In this document: positions 46,054-54,209 of the stretch, one piece after another
How positions within the stretch are numbered: position 1 is the stretch's first letter
Layout: every line of letters begins with the position of its first letter
Assembly (NCBI RefSeq): GCF_000242635.2
Contig: NC_017770.1
Location: 4,414,669-4,478,668 of the forward strand
Direction of reading: 5' to 3'
Origin: Solitalea canadensis DSM 3403
GTDB lineage: Bacteria; Bacteroidota; Bacteroidia; Sphingobacteriales; Sphingobacteriaceae
Length of the DNA: 64,000 nucleotides
The notes under the pieces: model-generated
Databases searched by the model: none
Told to the model about the DNA's origin: nothing
What the model saw: only the letters and a program-made list of their open reading frames with translations
Position numbers and translations under genes: made by a program

Positions 46054-46600
46054 ACACACCCCTAACCCCTCTCAAGAGGGGAATTTCTCTGCATGACGCA
46101 TCAACATAGTTGATAAGATCCCCATCTTGAGAGTAAAGGCTTAGCTTATTGACAGGAGTGTCAAAAATGTCTCATTTTAGTATCCCATTTGTGCTTTATT
46201 CCACTTAGTCGCTTTCCGCGAGACTTACTTTTTTCATGCAGTGTTTCATTTTAAAGGTATTCAAGAATGCTGCGCATGTTTCCTGCAGCGAAAAAAAGTA
46301 AGCAAACCCCGCTCTCGGCTTAGCCGAGACTACGTACAGTTCTCCCGCAGTTTCTGCGAGAATTTACTTCAACTCTTCCGAACTGTACAAGGCGGAAATT
46401 GAACATATGTCAGGGTTAACTGCTCTAATTAATATAAAGAGTCGTTTTTTTAAAGCGATAAGGATTCCCCTTTAGGGGTTAGGGGTATTCTCGATGCATT
46501 GTCTATTTCCAAACCTTCATTCTCAAGAGGGGAATTTCTCTGCATGACGCATTAGCGAGTTGATAAAATTCCCCTCTTGAGAGGGGTTAGGGGTGTGTTA
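46054..46600. repeat. Nested inverted-repeat block, family D and others
   Basis: A 0.55 kb non-coding block is built from palindromes. ACACACCCCTAACCCCTCTC at 46054 continues into a GAATTTCTCTGCATGACGCAT segment that recurs near 46535 (TCTCAAGAGG then GAATTTCTC). At the right end CCCCTCTTGAGAGGGGTTAG closes the set. In the centre, CTTACTTTTTTCATGCAG (46224) faces CTGCAGCGAAAAAAAGTAAG (46283-46302). Next come TCTCGGC/GCCGAGA (46313-46329) and GTACAGTTC/GAACTGTAC (46334 and 46380). No gene is visible between 45929 and 46613. A non-autonomous transposon or a structured RNA is possible. Confidence 0.75.
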
Positions 46601-46613
46601 TATATCCTTATAA

Positions 46614-47048
46614 TTATTCCGGCTGCAAGTCAGTGCTGATACCAATCCGGTTCCAAGCGTTAATTGTGTTAATTGCCATAATGATTTGCGCCAGGTATTG
46701 CTCATCGAACAATTTAGCTGCACGTTCATAGGTTTCATCCGAAACATGATTAGCAATCAGCGTTACTTCTTCTGTTAATGCTAAAATGGCTTGTTCTTCT
46801 TCTGTGAAAAAAGGCGTTTCTCTCCACACACTTAAAACACCTAAACGACGTGGTGATTCTCCCGCCTCCAAAGCTTCTTGAATGTGCATATCAACACAAT
46901 ATGCACAGCCATTGATTTGCGACGCGCGTACCTTGATGAGCTCTTTTTGAATTGGGGTTAAACGAGATTGACTTAAATACTTCTCTAAAGCCATCATGGC
47001 TTTATATGCTTCAGGATCAGCAATGTTGATTTTGATTCTATTTTTCAT
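46614..47048 (-). CDS. Carboxymuconolactone decarboxylase / AhpD-like protein
   Basis: The 144-residue protein has the AhpD-type active site: GCAYCVDMHIQEALEAGES, with the CxxC pair and the following His, near residue 51. Such proteins act as thiol peroxidase partners or hydroxyacid decarboxylase relatives; the exact substrate is unclear. It is followed on the same strand by a Crp/Fnr-type regulator gene upstream in transcription, which is a frequent pairing. It carries no signal peptide. Confidence 0.88.
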   Translation of the reverse strand: MKNRIKINIADPEAYKAMMALEKYLSQSRLTPIQKELIKVRASQINGCAYCVDMHIQEALEAGESPRRLGVLSVWRETPFFTEEEQAILALTEEVTLIANHVSDETYERAAKLFDEQYLAQIIMAINTINAWNRIGISTDLQPE

Positions 47049-47131
47049 GTTGATTTATTTTTCTTTCTAAATCAAAGGTCAACATTCACTAAACCAAAAA
47101 TCTTAATCTAGTTCAAGAAATGAAACGCACT

Positions 47132-47710
47132 TTATTTTGCCCTGATCTTACTTAAGAACTCCGGCGTAAAACCGAGATAAGAGGCAAGCATGTATTGTGG
47201 TACTCGTTGTATAAATCCGGGAAAGCTGGTGGCAAAGTGATGGTAACGTTCTTCTCCTGTTTGGGTAAAGATAAACTTGATTCTCATTTGTGATGCCGAA
47301 TAAGCTCGTTCTAAAACCAGTCGGAAATAACGCTCAAGTTTAGGAATCTTCTCAAACAACTCTTCCTGCACATGATAATCAATTGCAATTACTTCTGAAT
47401 TTTCAAGTGCCTGAATAAAGAATCCGGAAGGAGTTTGTGTTACCATGCTGTTATAATCGGTTATCCACCAATTTTCGATGGCAAACTGAGTTATTTGCTT
47501 CACCCCTTTGTCATTAATAAGGTAATTACGAAGACATCCTTTAGCCACAAAATAATTGGCTTTACAAATTTGTCCTTCTGTAAGGAGGTATGCTTTCTTT
47601 TTTAGGGATTGATGTTTTAATAAGGATAATAAAAGATTTTCTTCTTTTTCGGAGAGTTTTACATATCGGTTGATGTGATTAAGAAGAGTTGATGAGGCGA
47701 GGTTTGTCAT
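47132..47710 (-). CDS. Crp/Fnr-family cyclic-nucleotide-binding-fold regulator
   Basis: The 192-residue protein has a cNMP-binding-type beta roll (about 15-110, with AYLLTEGQICKANYFVAKGCLRNYL) and a short C-terminal DNA-binding region ending VPQYMLASYLGFTPEFLSKIR, which looks like a winged helix recognition segment. The cNMP pocket Arg-Ser motif is not clear, so it may respond to something else. It lies 84 bases upstream of the carboxymuconolactone decarboxylase gene and probably regulates it. Confidence 0.85.
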   Translation of the reverse strand: MTNLASSTLLNHINRYVKLSEKEENLLLSLLKHQSLKKKAYLLTEGQICKANYFVAKGCLRNYLINDKGVKQITQFAIENWWITDYNSMVTQTPSGFFIQALENSEVIAIDYHVQEELFEKIPKLERYFRLVLERAYSASQMRIKFIFTQTGEERYHHFATSFPGFIQRVPQYMLASYLGFTPEFLSKIRAK

Positions 47711-47758
47711 AAAGTGAAGTTAAGGTAAAAGTTGCTTGCTAAGGAATTAGATTTACTG

Positions 47759-47831
47759 TGTCATCCTGAGAACGAAGGATCTGTCCGTTTCAAGCATTGT
47801 TGTAGCAGATGCTTCCTTCATCAGCATGACA
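47759..47831. repeat. Palindromic intergenic element, family A copy 4
   Basis: TGTCATCCTGAGAACGAAGG with AGGATCTGT on the left faces TTCATCAGCATGACA on the right. It lies between the Crp-like gene and the pseudouridine synthase gene and is 16 bases from the latter's stop codon. Confidence 0.8.
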
Positions 47832-47846
47832 ATTACTAACTTAGTT

Positions 47847-49562
47847 TTAAAACTCCGCCTCCACCTGTATCGTCATTATTTCCTTACTGGTTGGGTGTTT
47901 AAACTCAATCCACTCGGCATGGAGATGTAATCGTTCTCCTTTGTTTCCGTAAAGGTCGTCGCCAACGATGGGAGAATTTAATCCCATTGGATGCGCAGCA
48001 TGAACCCGAAGCTGGTGTGTTCGTCCCGTGATGGGATAAAAATGAATTTTTGTCTTATTATTCTTTCGCTCAACCACTTCCCATTTTGTACAGGCGGGTT
48101 TTCCGTATTCATAACAAACCAATTGATGCGGACGGTTATCCAAATCAACACGTAAAGGAAGATCTATAAACCCTTCTTCTGATTCAACAACTCCGTCCAA
48201 CAATGCTATGTAACGCTTTTTAATGGTGCGCTTTATAAATTGTTCTTGCAATACTTTATGTGATTCCTTGGTTTTGGCAACAAGCATAATTCCCGAGGTC
48301 GACATATCTAGTCTGTGTACAATCAACGGACCAGTTGCATTTGGATATTTTAATCTCATGCGTTCATAAACAGAATCCTGTACATTCTTGCCCGGAACCG
48401 ATAAAAACTCAGCAGGTTTATTTACCACAACCAATGCTTCATCTTCATACACTATCTCCACATCTCTTCCCTCAGCAGGGTTCGTTAGCATTGGATTTTC
48501 ATCCATTTCAACACCTTCCAACATGTGCGCCAAAATGGGTTCGCACTTTCCACGACATGCCGGGTAAAACTGGCCATGAATTCTGATTTCAGATTTAGGT
48601 GATTGTCCCCACCAAAACTCAGCCATCGCAACCGGCCTTAGTTTATGCAAAAATGCGTATTGCAGTAGTTTAGGAGCGGCGCACTCCCCCGCCCCAGCCG
48701 GAGGCCTTGCTTCTGCCGTGTGTTCAAATATTTCACAAAGGTTTTTTTCGTTCCCATATTGATTCAAAAAGCTGTATTGATCAAACAGTTTTTGCTGCAA
48801 GGAAGCCGACATATATTTTCTTTCTTCCTTTAGTAGAATTATTGCAGATTGATGTTCATCTATTTCCAACTGAATTTCTGCAAGGCGGTTTTTCCAATAT
48901 CTTGAAAGTTCTTTCAACTGATACTGTTCCCGAACACTTTCCTTGCGTAAGCTCTCCAATAAATCAGTCAGCTGTTCTTCCGAGCTATCAGCAGGTTGCT
49001 CCCGCTGAATTTTTCGAGCCAATTTACCCTCTTTAATTTTTCGTTTATGCTCTTCTAACTGATTAACCGACTGCTCTAATTCAGATTGAAACAACTCGTT
49101 AAGAACAAAGAATTTAGGGTCGTTTTCTAACGTTCCAATTTTCGCATTGATGTGGTTAATAACTTCTTCCTCTTTTCTAAAAAAACCATCTTCGGTTAAG
49201 ATGTCAAAAACAGGAGGAACAAATTTAGCATGATGATTTTGTCCGGCGAGTTTACCCGAAAAAGCAGCCAGGTAGCCCAACTGACCGTTTTCATGCTGAA
49301 CCACCAATACGCCAAACATTTTCCCAATGATCAGTCCTGTTTTTCCTTCTTCTATACCAAAGTTATGCTCCCAATCCGTTTGGGTTTCGAGGTGTTGCTG
49401 AAGCTCCTTTGCCGCTAATAAACAAAGAGGATGAGGCTCGTAATAAAAAGGAAACGTGAACCGCTGAGGTAATGAGTAATTATGAATAGAACCCTTGAAA
49501 AGTGTAAAACAATTTTCGTTTAACTGTATATCCTTATTTATCACCAATTCCTCTGTATTCAA
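47847..49562 (-). CDS. RluA-family pseudouridine synthase with long N-terminal extension
   Basis: The 571-residue protein ends with a RluA-type catalytic domain (about 360-570): VVVNKPAEFLSVPGKN, then the catalytic motif HRLDMSTSGIMLVAKT with Asp near residue 417, and GRTHQLRVHAAHPMG. The first about 330 residues are unlike RluA: a beta-rich domain (1-150), then a long Lys/Glu-rich coiled coil (about 165-270). It probably modifies uridine in rRNA or tRNA, with the extension giving substrate recognition. The extended form is known in Bacteroidota but is more than twice the usual catalytic length. Confidence 0.87.
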   Translation of the reverse strand: MNTEELVINKDIQLNENCFTLFKGSIHNYSLPQRFTFPFYYEPHPLCLLAAKELQQHLETQTDWEHNFGIEEGKTGLIIGKMFGVLVVQHENGQLGYLAAFSGKLAGQNHHAKFVPPVFDILTEDGFFRKEEEVINHINAKIGTLENDPKFFVLNELFQSELEQSVNQLEEHKRKIKEGKLARKIQREQPADSSEEQLTDLLESLRKESVREQYQLKELSRYWKNRLAEIQLEIDEHQSAIILLKEERKYMSASLQQKLFDQYSFLNQYGNEKNLCEIFEHTAEARPPAGAGECAAPKLLQYAFLHKLRPVAMAEFWWGQSPKSEIRIHGQFYPACRGKCEPILAHMLEGVEMDENPMLTNPAEGRDVEIVYEDEALVVVNKPAEFLSVPGKNVQDSVYERMRLKYPNATGPLIVHRLDMSTSGIMLVAKTKESHKVLQEQFIKRTIKKRYIALLDGVVESEEGFIDLPLRVDLDNRPHQLVCYEYGKPACTKWEVVERKNNKTKIHFYPITGRTHQLRVHAAHPMGLNSPIVGDDLYGNKGERLHLHAEWIEFKHPTSKEIMTIQVEAEF

Positions 49563-49747
49563 TATGTTTCAATTAGTTAAAAAATGAAAGGCGCAAAAAT
49601 ACAAAGGATTGTGAGAATGCGAAAACTGATTATTTTATCCCAATAAATTTTGCGGGAAGAGTTGGAAGGCGTGTTACTCCAGAAGTAAAACCTAAACATC
49701 CTGATCTAAAACCGCACAAACATAAACCTTGCGACTCGAAATAAATC
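49563..49747. other. Non-coding stretch with a decayed-looking reading frame
   Basis: This is the first part of a 307-base gap. On the plus strand, about 49613-49739 reads as a stop-free frame ending in TAA (VGRRVTPEVKPKHPDLKPH) with no start codon. It may be a scrap of a lost gene or chance. Nothing else is seen before the terminator at 49748. Confidence 0.3.
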
Positions 49748-49780
49748 AAAAGAGGCTGTCTCAAAAGGGACAGTCTTTTT
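49748..49780. terminator. Intrinsic terminator-like hairpin
   Basis: AAAAGAGGCTGTC pairs with GACAGTCTTTT around a short loop, followed on the plus strand by a T-run. No gene ends just upstream on the plus strand except the scrap at 49613, so its purpose there is unclear. Confidence 0.6.
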
Positions 49781-49840
49781 AGTAGCTGAGAATTGGCTTA
49801 ATAACTAACCTCTTTAGTTCATTTATTTCCCGTTGCTAAA

Positions 49841-49872
49841 ACTATGGTCTATGGACTATCGACCATGGTCTA
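49841..49872. repeat. Family B inverted repeat, copy 2
   Basis: ACTATGGTCTATGGACTATCGACCATGGTC has the same paired motifs (TGGTCTATGG, GACCATGG) as the element at 4850. It overlaps the last bases of the Lrp-type gene on the minus strand. Confidence 0.7.
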
Positions 49873-50331
49873 ACCCGAACTATATAACCCAACCTTCACC
49901 TTATCCATCACTACATGCGTGTAAAAATGTTTCACATTCGGATTATCCATTAGCCATTTTTTCGAAAACGACTCGTAATGTTGCATATCCCTGGCACTTA
50001 CAATTAAAACAAAATCATAAGTTCCGGTAACGAAATAACATTGCATAACTTCTGTACATTCACGCATTGAGGTTTTAAATTTTTCCAATGCCTTTGAGTT
50101 TCCGTCTTCTAAAATTACATCCACAACACAAGTAATGGTATAACCTAATGCTCGATGCGAAACAATAGAAACATCTGCTTCAATGATCTTTTCATCCCGC
50201 AACCTTTTCAATCTCCGTTGTACAGCACTTGCACTTAAACTCACCAATTCACCCAGTTCTTCTGCAGTTGTTTTATTATTTTGCTGAAGCAGTCGTAGTA
50301 GCTTTTTGTCGTACTCGTCTAAGTCTTGCAT
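49870..50331 (-). CDS. Lrp/AsnC-family transcriptional regulator
   Basis: The 153-residue regulator has an N-terminal helix-turn-helix (LDEYDKKLLRLLQQNNKTTAEELGELV, then SASAVQRRLKRL) and a C-terminal RAM/ligand domain (about 65-145, IISHRALGYTITCVVDVI and HFYTHVVMDKVKVG). These proteins sense amino acids. It faces the RidA-aminotransferase-GNAT set and probably controls it. The expected effector would be an amino acid, which the sequence cannot identify. Confidence 0.9.
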   Translation of the reverse strand: MQDLDEYDKKLLRLLQQNNKTTAEELGELVSLSASAVQRRLKRLRDEKIIEADVSIVSHRALGYTITCVVDVILEDGNSKALEKFKTSMRECTEVMQCYFVTGTYDFVLIVSARDMQHYESFSKKWLMDNPNVKHFYTHVVMDKVKVGLYSSG

Positions 50332-50441
50332 TTTTTACCCGTTTTGAGTTCTAAAAATAGTTTAAAAGTGCGTCTATACAATCTATTTGCAGAAATTATG
50401 CAGCAGATCAACTCTAATTTTATAGCATAAATACTAAAGAA

Positions 50442-50825
50442 ATGAAGATCATTTATTCAAACAATGCTCCCGAAGCCATTGGCCCCTACTCACAAGCGAT
50501 CAGAACAGGCAACCTGTTGTATTGCTCCGGACAAACACCGATCGATCCCACAACTATGAAAATTGTAAGTACTGATGTAAAGGAACAAACAATCAGAGCA
50601 ATCCTGAACTTAAAAGTTGTGCTTGAAGAAGCTGGACTTAACCTGAGTAACATTATCAAAATGAATGTTTACCTAACCAATATGGAAAACTTCCCCCAAA
50701 TGAACGAAGCCTATGCGATCTGTTTAGGCTCACATCGTCCGGCTCGCACAACAGTTGCCGTTTTGGGACTACCATATAATGCTTTAGTCGAAATTGAGTG
50801 TATTGCGGAGTTTAATGAGAATTGA
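50442..50825 (+). CDS. RidA-family deaminase with catalytic Arg
   Basis: The 127-residue RidA/YjgF protein removes reactive enamine or imine intermediates left by PLP enzymes. It has YSNNAPEAIGPYSQAIRTG near the start, and keeps the catalytic Arg in PARTTVAVLGLPYNALVEIE, unlike the relative at 31976. It lies 38 bases upstream of an aminotransferase in the same direction, which fits a role in cleaning up that enzyme's byproducts. Confidence 0.92.
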   Translation: MKIIYSNNAPEAIGPYSQAIRTGNLLYCSGQTPIDPTTMKIVSTDVKEQTIRAILNLKVVLEEAGLNLSNIIKMNVYLTNMENFPQMNEAYAICLGSHRPARTTVAVLGLPYNALVEIECIAEFNEN

Positions 50826-50863
50826 AAATTCATTATCTATAAATTAAGACAACAAACCTATTC

Positions 50864-52078
50864 ATGAACAACCTATTTTCTACTGAAGAAATCAACAGTT
50901 TCAGAAATGACACTGCCGGATGTAAAAACGTCATTCACCTTAACAATGCCGGGGCCGGGCTTATGCCTGATGTGGTTACACAGTCTATTTTGGACCACAT
51001 CAAACTAGAATCGCAAATTGGGGGTTATGAAGCTTCGGCTTTACGTGCAGAAGAAATTCAACAGTTTTACGTACAGGCTGGAAAACTGCTAAACTGTAAG
51101 GCTTCCAACATTGCCTTTACAGCAAGCGCCACTGATTCGTATACACGCGCATTGTCGGCCATCCCTTTTCAGCCAGGCGATATTATTCTTACGGATAACG
51201 ACGATTTTATTTCTAACCAAATTCAGTTTTTATCTTGCCAAAAAAGGTTTGCAATAAAAATTGTGCGAATAAAGAATGCCCTTGAAGGCGGTGTTGACCT
51301 GGAGGATTTGGCATTACAGCTGCATAAACTTCAACCCCGATTATTGGCGATCACTCATATTCCGACTAATTCCGGATTGATACAACCCGTTAAGCGGATC
51401 GCTGAAATTTATAGTGATTATTTAACGAAACATCCTGACAAAACTTGGTATATTTTAGATGCTTGCCAGTCAGTTGGTCAAATGAAGCTGGATGTTCAGG
51501 AGCTTAAATGTGACTTTTTAAGTGTAACAGGACGAAAATTCTTACGAGGTCCGCGGGGGACTGGCTTTCTGTATATTTCGGATAAAGCAATAGCTCATGG
51601 GCTCGAACCGCTATTCATTGACATGCGGGGTGCGGAATGGGTAGAAAAAGACCTGTATCAACCACGACCAGATGCAATGCGCTTTGAAGACTGGGAATTT
51701 GCCTATGCACTTGTATTGGGAACCAAAAATGCTATTGAGTATTGCCTGAATATAAGTGAAGACCGGATTTGGCAACAAGTAAAAACGTCGTCCGATTATT
51801 TGCGTAGTGAATTATCGGCCATTAATAAAGTGCGGGTTTTAGATCGGGGGCCGGAAGTTGGCGGATTGGTAACTTTTCATGTGGAAGGCTCTCAACCTAA
51901 AATTATTGTCGATGAGCTGCTGAAACGAAAGATTAACGTGGTGCCAAGTTACCGGAATTTTGCAGTGATCGACTTCGACGAAAAACAGGTGAAATGGGCT
52001 GTTCGTGCTTCACCGCATTACTATAATACGAAAGAAGAATTGGATACTTTTTTGGATGCAATGAAGCAAATTATTTAA
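50864..52078 (+). CDS. Class V (NifS/isopenicillin-N-epimerase-like) PLP-dependent aminotransferase
   Basis: The 404-residue class V fold enzyme has VIHLNNAGAGLMPDVV at the start, ITHIPTNSGLIQPV in the middle, and the PLP Lys near residue 225 in SVTGRKFLRGPRGTGF. The C-terminal domain has NVVPSYRNFAVIDF. It resembles aminotransferase V proteins sometimes called isopenicillin N epimerase-like; the substrate is unknown. It sits between RidA and GNAT genes, a set that probably processes an amino acid or amine under an Lrp regulator. Confidence 0.87.
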   Translation: MNNLFSTEEINSFRNDTAGCKNVIHLNNAGAGLMPDVVTQSILDHIKLESQIGGYEASALRAEEIQQFYVQAGKLLNCKASNIAFTASATDSYTRALSAIPFQPGDIILTDNDDFISNQIQFLSCQKRFAIKIVRIKNALEGGVDLEDLALQLHKLQPRLLAITHIPTNSGLIQPVKRIAEIYSDYLTKHPDKTWYILDACQSVGQMKLDVQELKCDFLSVTGRKFLRGPRGTGFLYISDKAIAHGLEPLFIDMRGAEWVEKDLYQPRPDAMRFEDWEFAYALVLGTKNAIEYCLNISEDRIWQQVKTSSDYLRSELSAINKVRVLDRGPEVGGLVTFHVEGSQPKIIVDELLKRKINVVPSYRNFAVIDFDEKQVKWAVRASPHYYNTKEELDTFLDAMKQII

Positions 52079-52091
52079 AACATTTATAACT

Positions 52092-52490
52092 ATGAACTTA
52101 TCATACCGATCAGACCTAATTCCCGACCCAAAACAAATAATTGAATTGTATAACAACGCTGGCTTACCCAGGCCGACAACAGATATCGACCGGATTGCAA
52201 AAATGTACGAAAATTCCGATTTGGTGATCTCTGCTTGGGACCAAAACATATTGGTTGGAATCTCTCGTTCTATAACCGATTGGGTTTGGTGTTGTTATCT
52301 TGCCGATTTAGCAGTTAGGGATAATTACCAAGGCAAAGGCATAGGTAAAAAACTGATTGAAATTACCAAAGAGAAAGTTGGCAATCTATCTACTGTTATG
52401 TTGTTATCCGTGCCCACCGCTATGGATTACTATCCAAAGGTTGGAATGGAGGCAATCGATAATGGATTTATTATAAAACGAAAAGAATAA
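52092..52490 (+). CDS. GNAT family N-acetyltransferase
   Basis: The 132-residue GNAT protein has the acetyl-CoA loop DNYQGKGIGKKLIEI after the strand CCYLADLAV, and LLSVPTAMDYYPKVGMEAI near the end. It starts 13 bases after the aminotransferase and probably acetylates a product of that set. It is followed by a terminator. Confidence 0.88.
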   Translation: MNLSYRSDLIPDPKQIIELYNNAGLPRPTTDIDRIAKMYENSDLVISAWDQNILVGISRSITDWVWCCYLADLAVRDNYQGKGIGKKLIEITKEKVGNLSTVMLLSVPTAMDYYPKVGMEAIDNGFIIKRKE

Positions 52491-52511
52491 AGCTTATTTG
52501 ACATTTCATAA

Positions 52512-52542
52512 AAACGGGCAAATCTTACAAGCTTGCCCGTTT
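52512..52542 (+). terminator. Intrinsic terminator
   Basis: AAACGGGCAA pairs perfectly with TTGCCCGTTT around an 11-base loop, 21 bases after the GNAT stop. It closes the RidA-aminotransferase-GNAT transcript. Confidence 0.85.
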
Positions 52543-52573
52543 ACTATATTAAATAGCTTCCTCGTTAAATTAA

Positions 52574-53023
52574 CTAAGCACTCAAGAGATCGGCTAATGT
52601 CCCGTTATTTTTAGCTTCGATTAGCTTTTTAAGCTCCTTTGTTTGCTTCACCTTGTTCTCTTTATGCTCACAATAGTTAAGCAATATTTTATAGCCGTTT
52701 AATTTTACCACTTTTGCATCCTGTGCATTTGACGGGTTTTCTAAGACATACTCAGTTAGTGCAGTCATATAAAGCGCCAATATCAAATTTATAATCTGGT
52801 GTTCCCGACATCCACTTAATGATAACTTGCGTAGCAATTAGCCGGTTCATATTCTCTTCGTTTGGAGTAGATAACAAATAGCTAGCACACTCCAATGCTT
52901 TCGGTTCAAATGGTTTGTAGTCTTCTTTGCTTTAAGTTCTACACTTTTCAGCGAATTAAAATCTTGTGCTGATAATGCAACAGAAGATCCAACTGTGTGA
53001 CTAATAATAAAAATGCTTCTTAT
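52574..53023 (-). pseudogene. Broken secreted-protein gene, unknown family
   Basis: Pieces of a single protein are recognisable in changing frames. A signal-peptide-like start (RSIFIIS... AQDFNSLKSVELKAK, from 53023 with ATA where ATG is expected) is followed by a one-base shift near 52930. YKPFEPKALECASYLLSTP then QVIIKWMSGTPDYKFDIG follows, and another frame change near 52795 gives ALYMTALTEYVLENPSNAQDA and the C-terminus. Its residues resemble a secreted Bacteroidota family whose function is unknown to me. At least three lesions show the gene is dead. Confidence 0.7.
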
Positions 53024-53039
53024 TGGTTAATGATTTGTT

Positions 53040-53147
53040 TTATGAATGGCAATTCTTCTTCCCTGCTTCAAAGCTATACCAACCGTTTTTACTGATAATG
53101 ATGTGATCAAGTATATTAATTTCGAGGAGATTTTCCGGCTTGTTGAA
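53040..53147 (-). pseudogene. RadC C-terminal remnant
   Basis: A 35-codon frame NKPENLLEINILDHIIISKN then GWYSFEAGKKNCHS ends in TAA. It matches the end of RadC-type JAB proteins (...DHxIIxxxGYYSFADEG). It has no JAB core and is bounded upstream by a stop. The intact RadC-like gene lies 450 bases away with a different gene between. This suggests an insertion or partial duplication within the island. Confidence 0.65.
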
Positions 53148-53615
53148 CTATTCAGGTTTAAGTACAATTGTAAATTCTTTCTTTGTAAATAAAAGCCGGT
53201 TTCCCTCTCTACTTTTTAAAATCCAGTCAACTTTATCAACATAATTAACACCAGTTATATCAAATTTTGTGGTATCGATCGGATTCATCTGATAACTATA
53301 TATAGTATCCTTATCCAACCATTTAATAATTCCAGCTGTTTCATCAAGAGAGAAATTTCCCCAGTCTTTTACTACATTTCCGTTAATGTCTAAATCCGTT
53401 TTAACAAGAAGATAGTTTTTGTTTGAGGAGAACTGTAAAGAAGCTGTCTTGAATTCACGTACACCATCAGGATAATAAATATCCAAAATTAGAGCCCACT
53501 TTCTACTGGTTAATTCATTTAGTGTAAGTTTAGTAGCAGGAATTGGTTCATTATTTTCTTTTGAACAACTACACCAAAGCAGTGCTATAAATGCTAAATA
53601 GTTAATTGATTTCAT
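53148..53615 (-). CDS. Putative lipoprotein, lipocalin-like
   Basis: The 155-residue product has a lipoprotein signal with lipobox LWCSC, then a beta-rich domain with KWALILDIYYPDGV, LQFSSNKNYLLV, and a WGNFSLDETAGIIKW pattern that resembles lipocalin-like proteins of Bacteroidota. Its start overlaps the end of the RadC-like gene by 14 bases, so it may be read from the same transcript. The TAG stop is shared with the boundary of the RadC scrap. Confidence 0.65.
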   Translation of the reverse strand: MKSINYLAFIALLWCSCSKENNEPIPATKLTLNELTSRKWALILDIYYPDGVREFKTASLQFSSNKNYLLVKTDLDINGNVVKDWGNFSLDETAGIIKWLDKDTIYSYQMNPIDTTKFDITGVNYVDKVDWILKSREGNRLLFTKKEFTIVLKPE

Positions 53616-54060
53616 AGGTGTTGTTTAAATATTTCAAACTACAGTTATGCAATATATACAAATCGTTAACTAATCTTCGCTTCTTCAAAGCTTGCTTTAG
53701 TTTTTGGGTGAGGTGTTTATCGCTGACGCTTGGAGAAACATTGCAGGAAGGATGGTTGTGGCAGAGTATAATGCCGGAGGCTCCTGCTTTTAAAGCGGCA
53801 GCAAAAATTAGTTCTGGATCAACTAAGGCGCTGGAAATTCCGCCGCTGGTTACTTTATAAAACCCCAACACTTTATTGGCTCGGTTTAGGAGCAGAATTT
53901 TAAATTCTTCAATAAACTCGATCAGTTCCATGTCCCACACTTGCATAAAGAACTCATAAACGTCTTTTGAGCTGCTGATGCGTAAGGCTTCGCTTAACTC
54001 AAGTGCAGGTTTATATTTTAAAAATACTTCGGCTATTTGTTCAGGAACTTTGTTTTTCAT
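53602..54060 (-). CDS. RadC-family JAB-domain protein, short form
   Basis: From ATG 54060 the 152-residue product has the RadC JAB/MPN domain: EEFKILLLNRANKVLGFYKVTSGG, the zinc motif LCHNHPSCNVSPSVSD near residue 97, and a KKRRLVNDLYILHNCSLKYLNN end. Like many mobile-element RadC proteins it lacks the N-terminal UPF0758 half. Its exact role is unknown; such genes cluster with defence and mobile DNA. An in-frame ATG at 54111 would extend it through the palindromic element and was not used. Confidence 0.85.
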   Translation of the reverse strand: MKNKVPEQIAEVFLKYKPALELSEALRISSSKDVYEFFMQVWDMELIEFIEEFKILLLNRANKVLGFYKVTSGGISSALVDPELIFAAALKAGASGIILCHNHPSCNVSPSVSDKHLTQKLKQALKKRRLVNDLYILHNCSLKYLNNTYEIN

Positions 54061-54209
54061 AGCTAACGCATAACTCCCCTGGCGTTCCACACAGGGGTTT
54101 TTAAAAACCAAAAGCGTGGAACTGTAACCATATCTGCTGCAGGAAGGCTCTGGTAAGCCGGTACAAACAAACAGGCACAGCCCACGCTTTTGGGCATGAG
54201 CTGTTAGTC
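54061..54209. other. Structured palindromic element beside RadC
   Basis: The gap upstream of the RadC-like gene holds nested inverted repeats: GTTCCAC/GTGGAAC (54084 and 54116), the 14-bp palindrome GGTTTTTAAAAACC (54096-54109), and AAAAGCGTGG/CCACGCTTTT (54110 and 54182). Its ends show AGCTAACGC and CTGTTAG, and AGCTAACGC recurs at 54238. In layout it looks like an integron attC-type site, but the core sequences deviate and no integrase is present. It may be a cassette boundary or another folded recombination site. Confidence 0.5.

Noticed and set aside
45879-46109. 76-residue plus-strand frame after the cyclase
   Set aside because: It runs through the family A and D repeats and shows no protein features.
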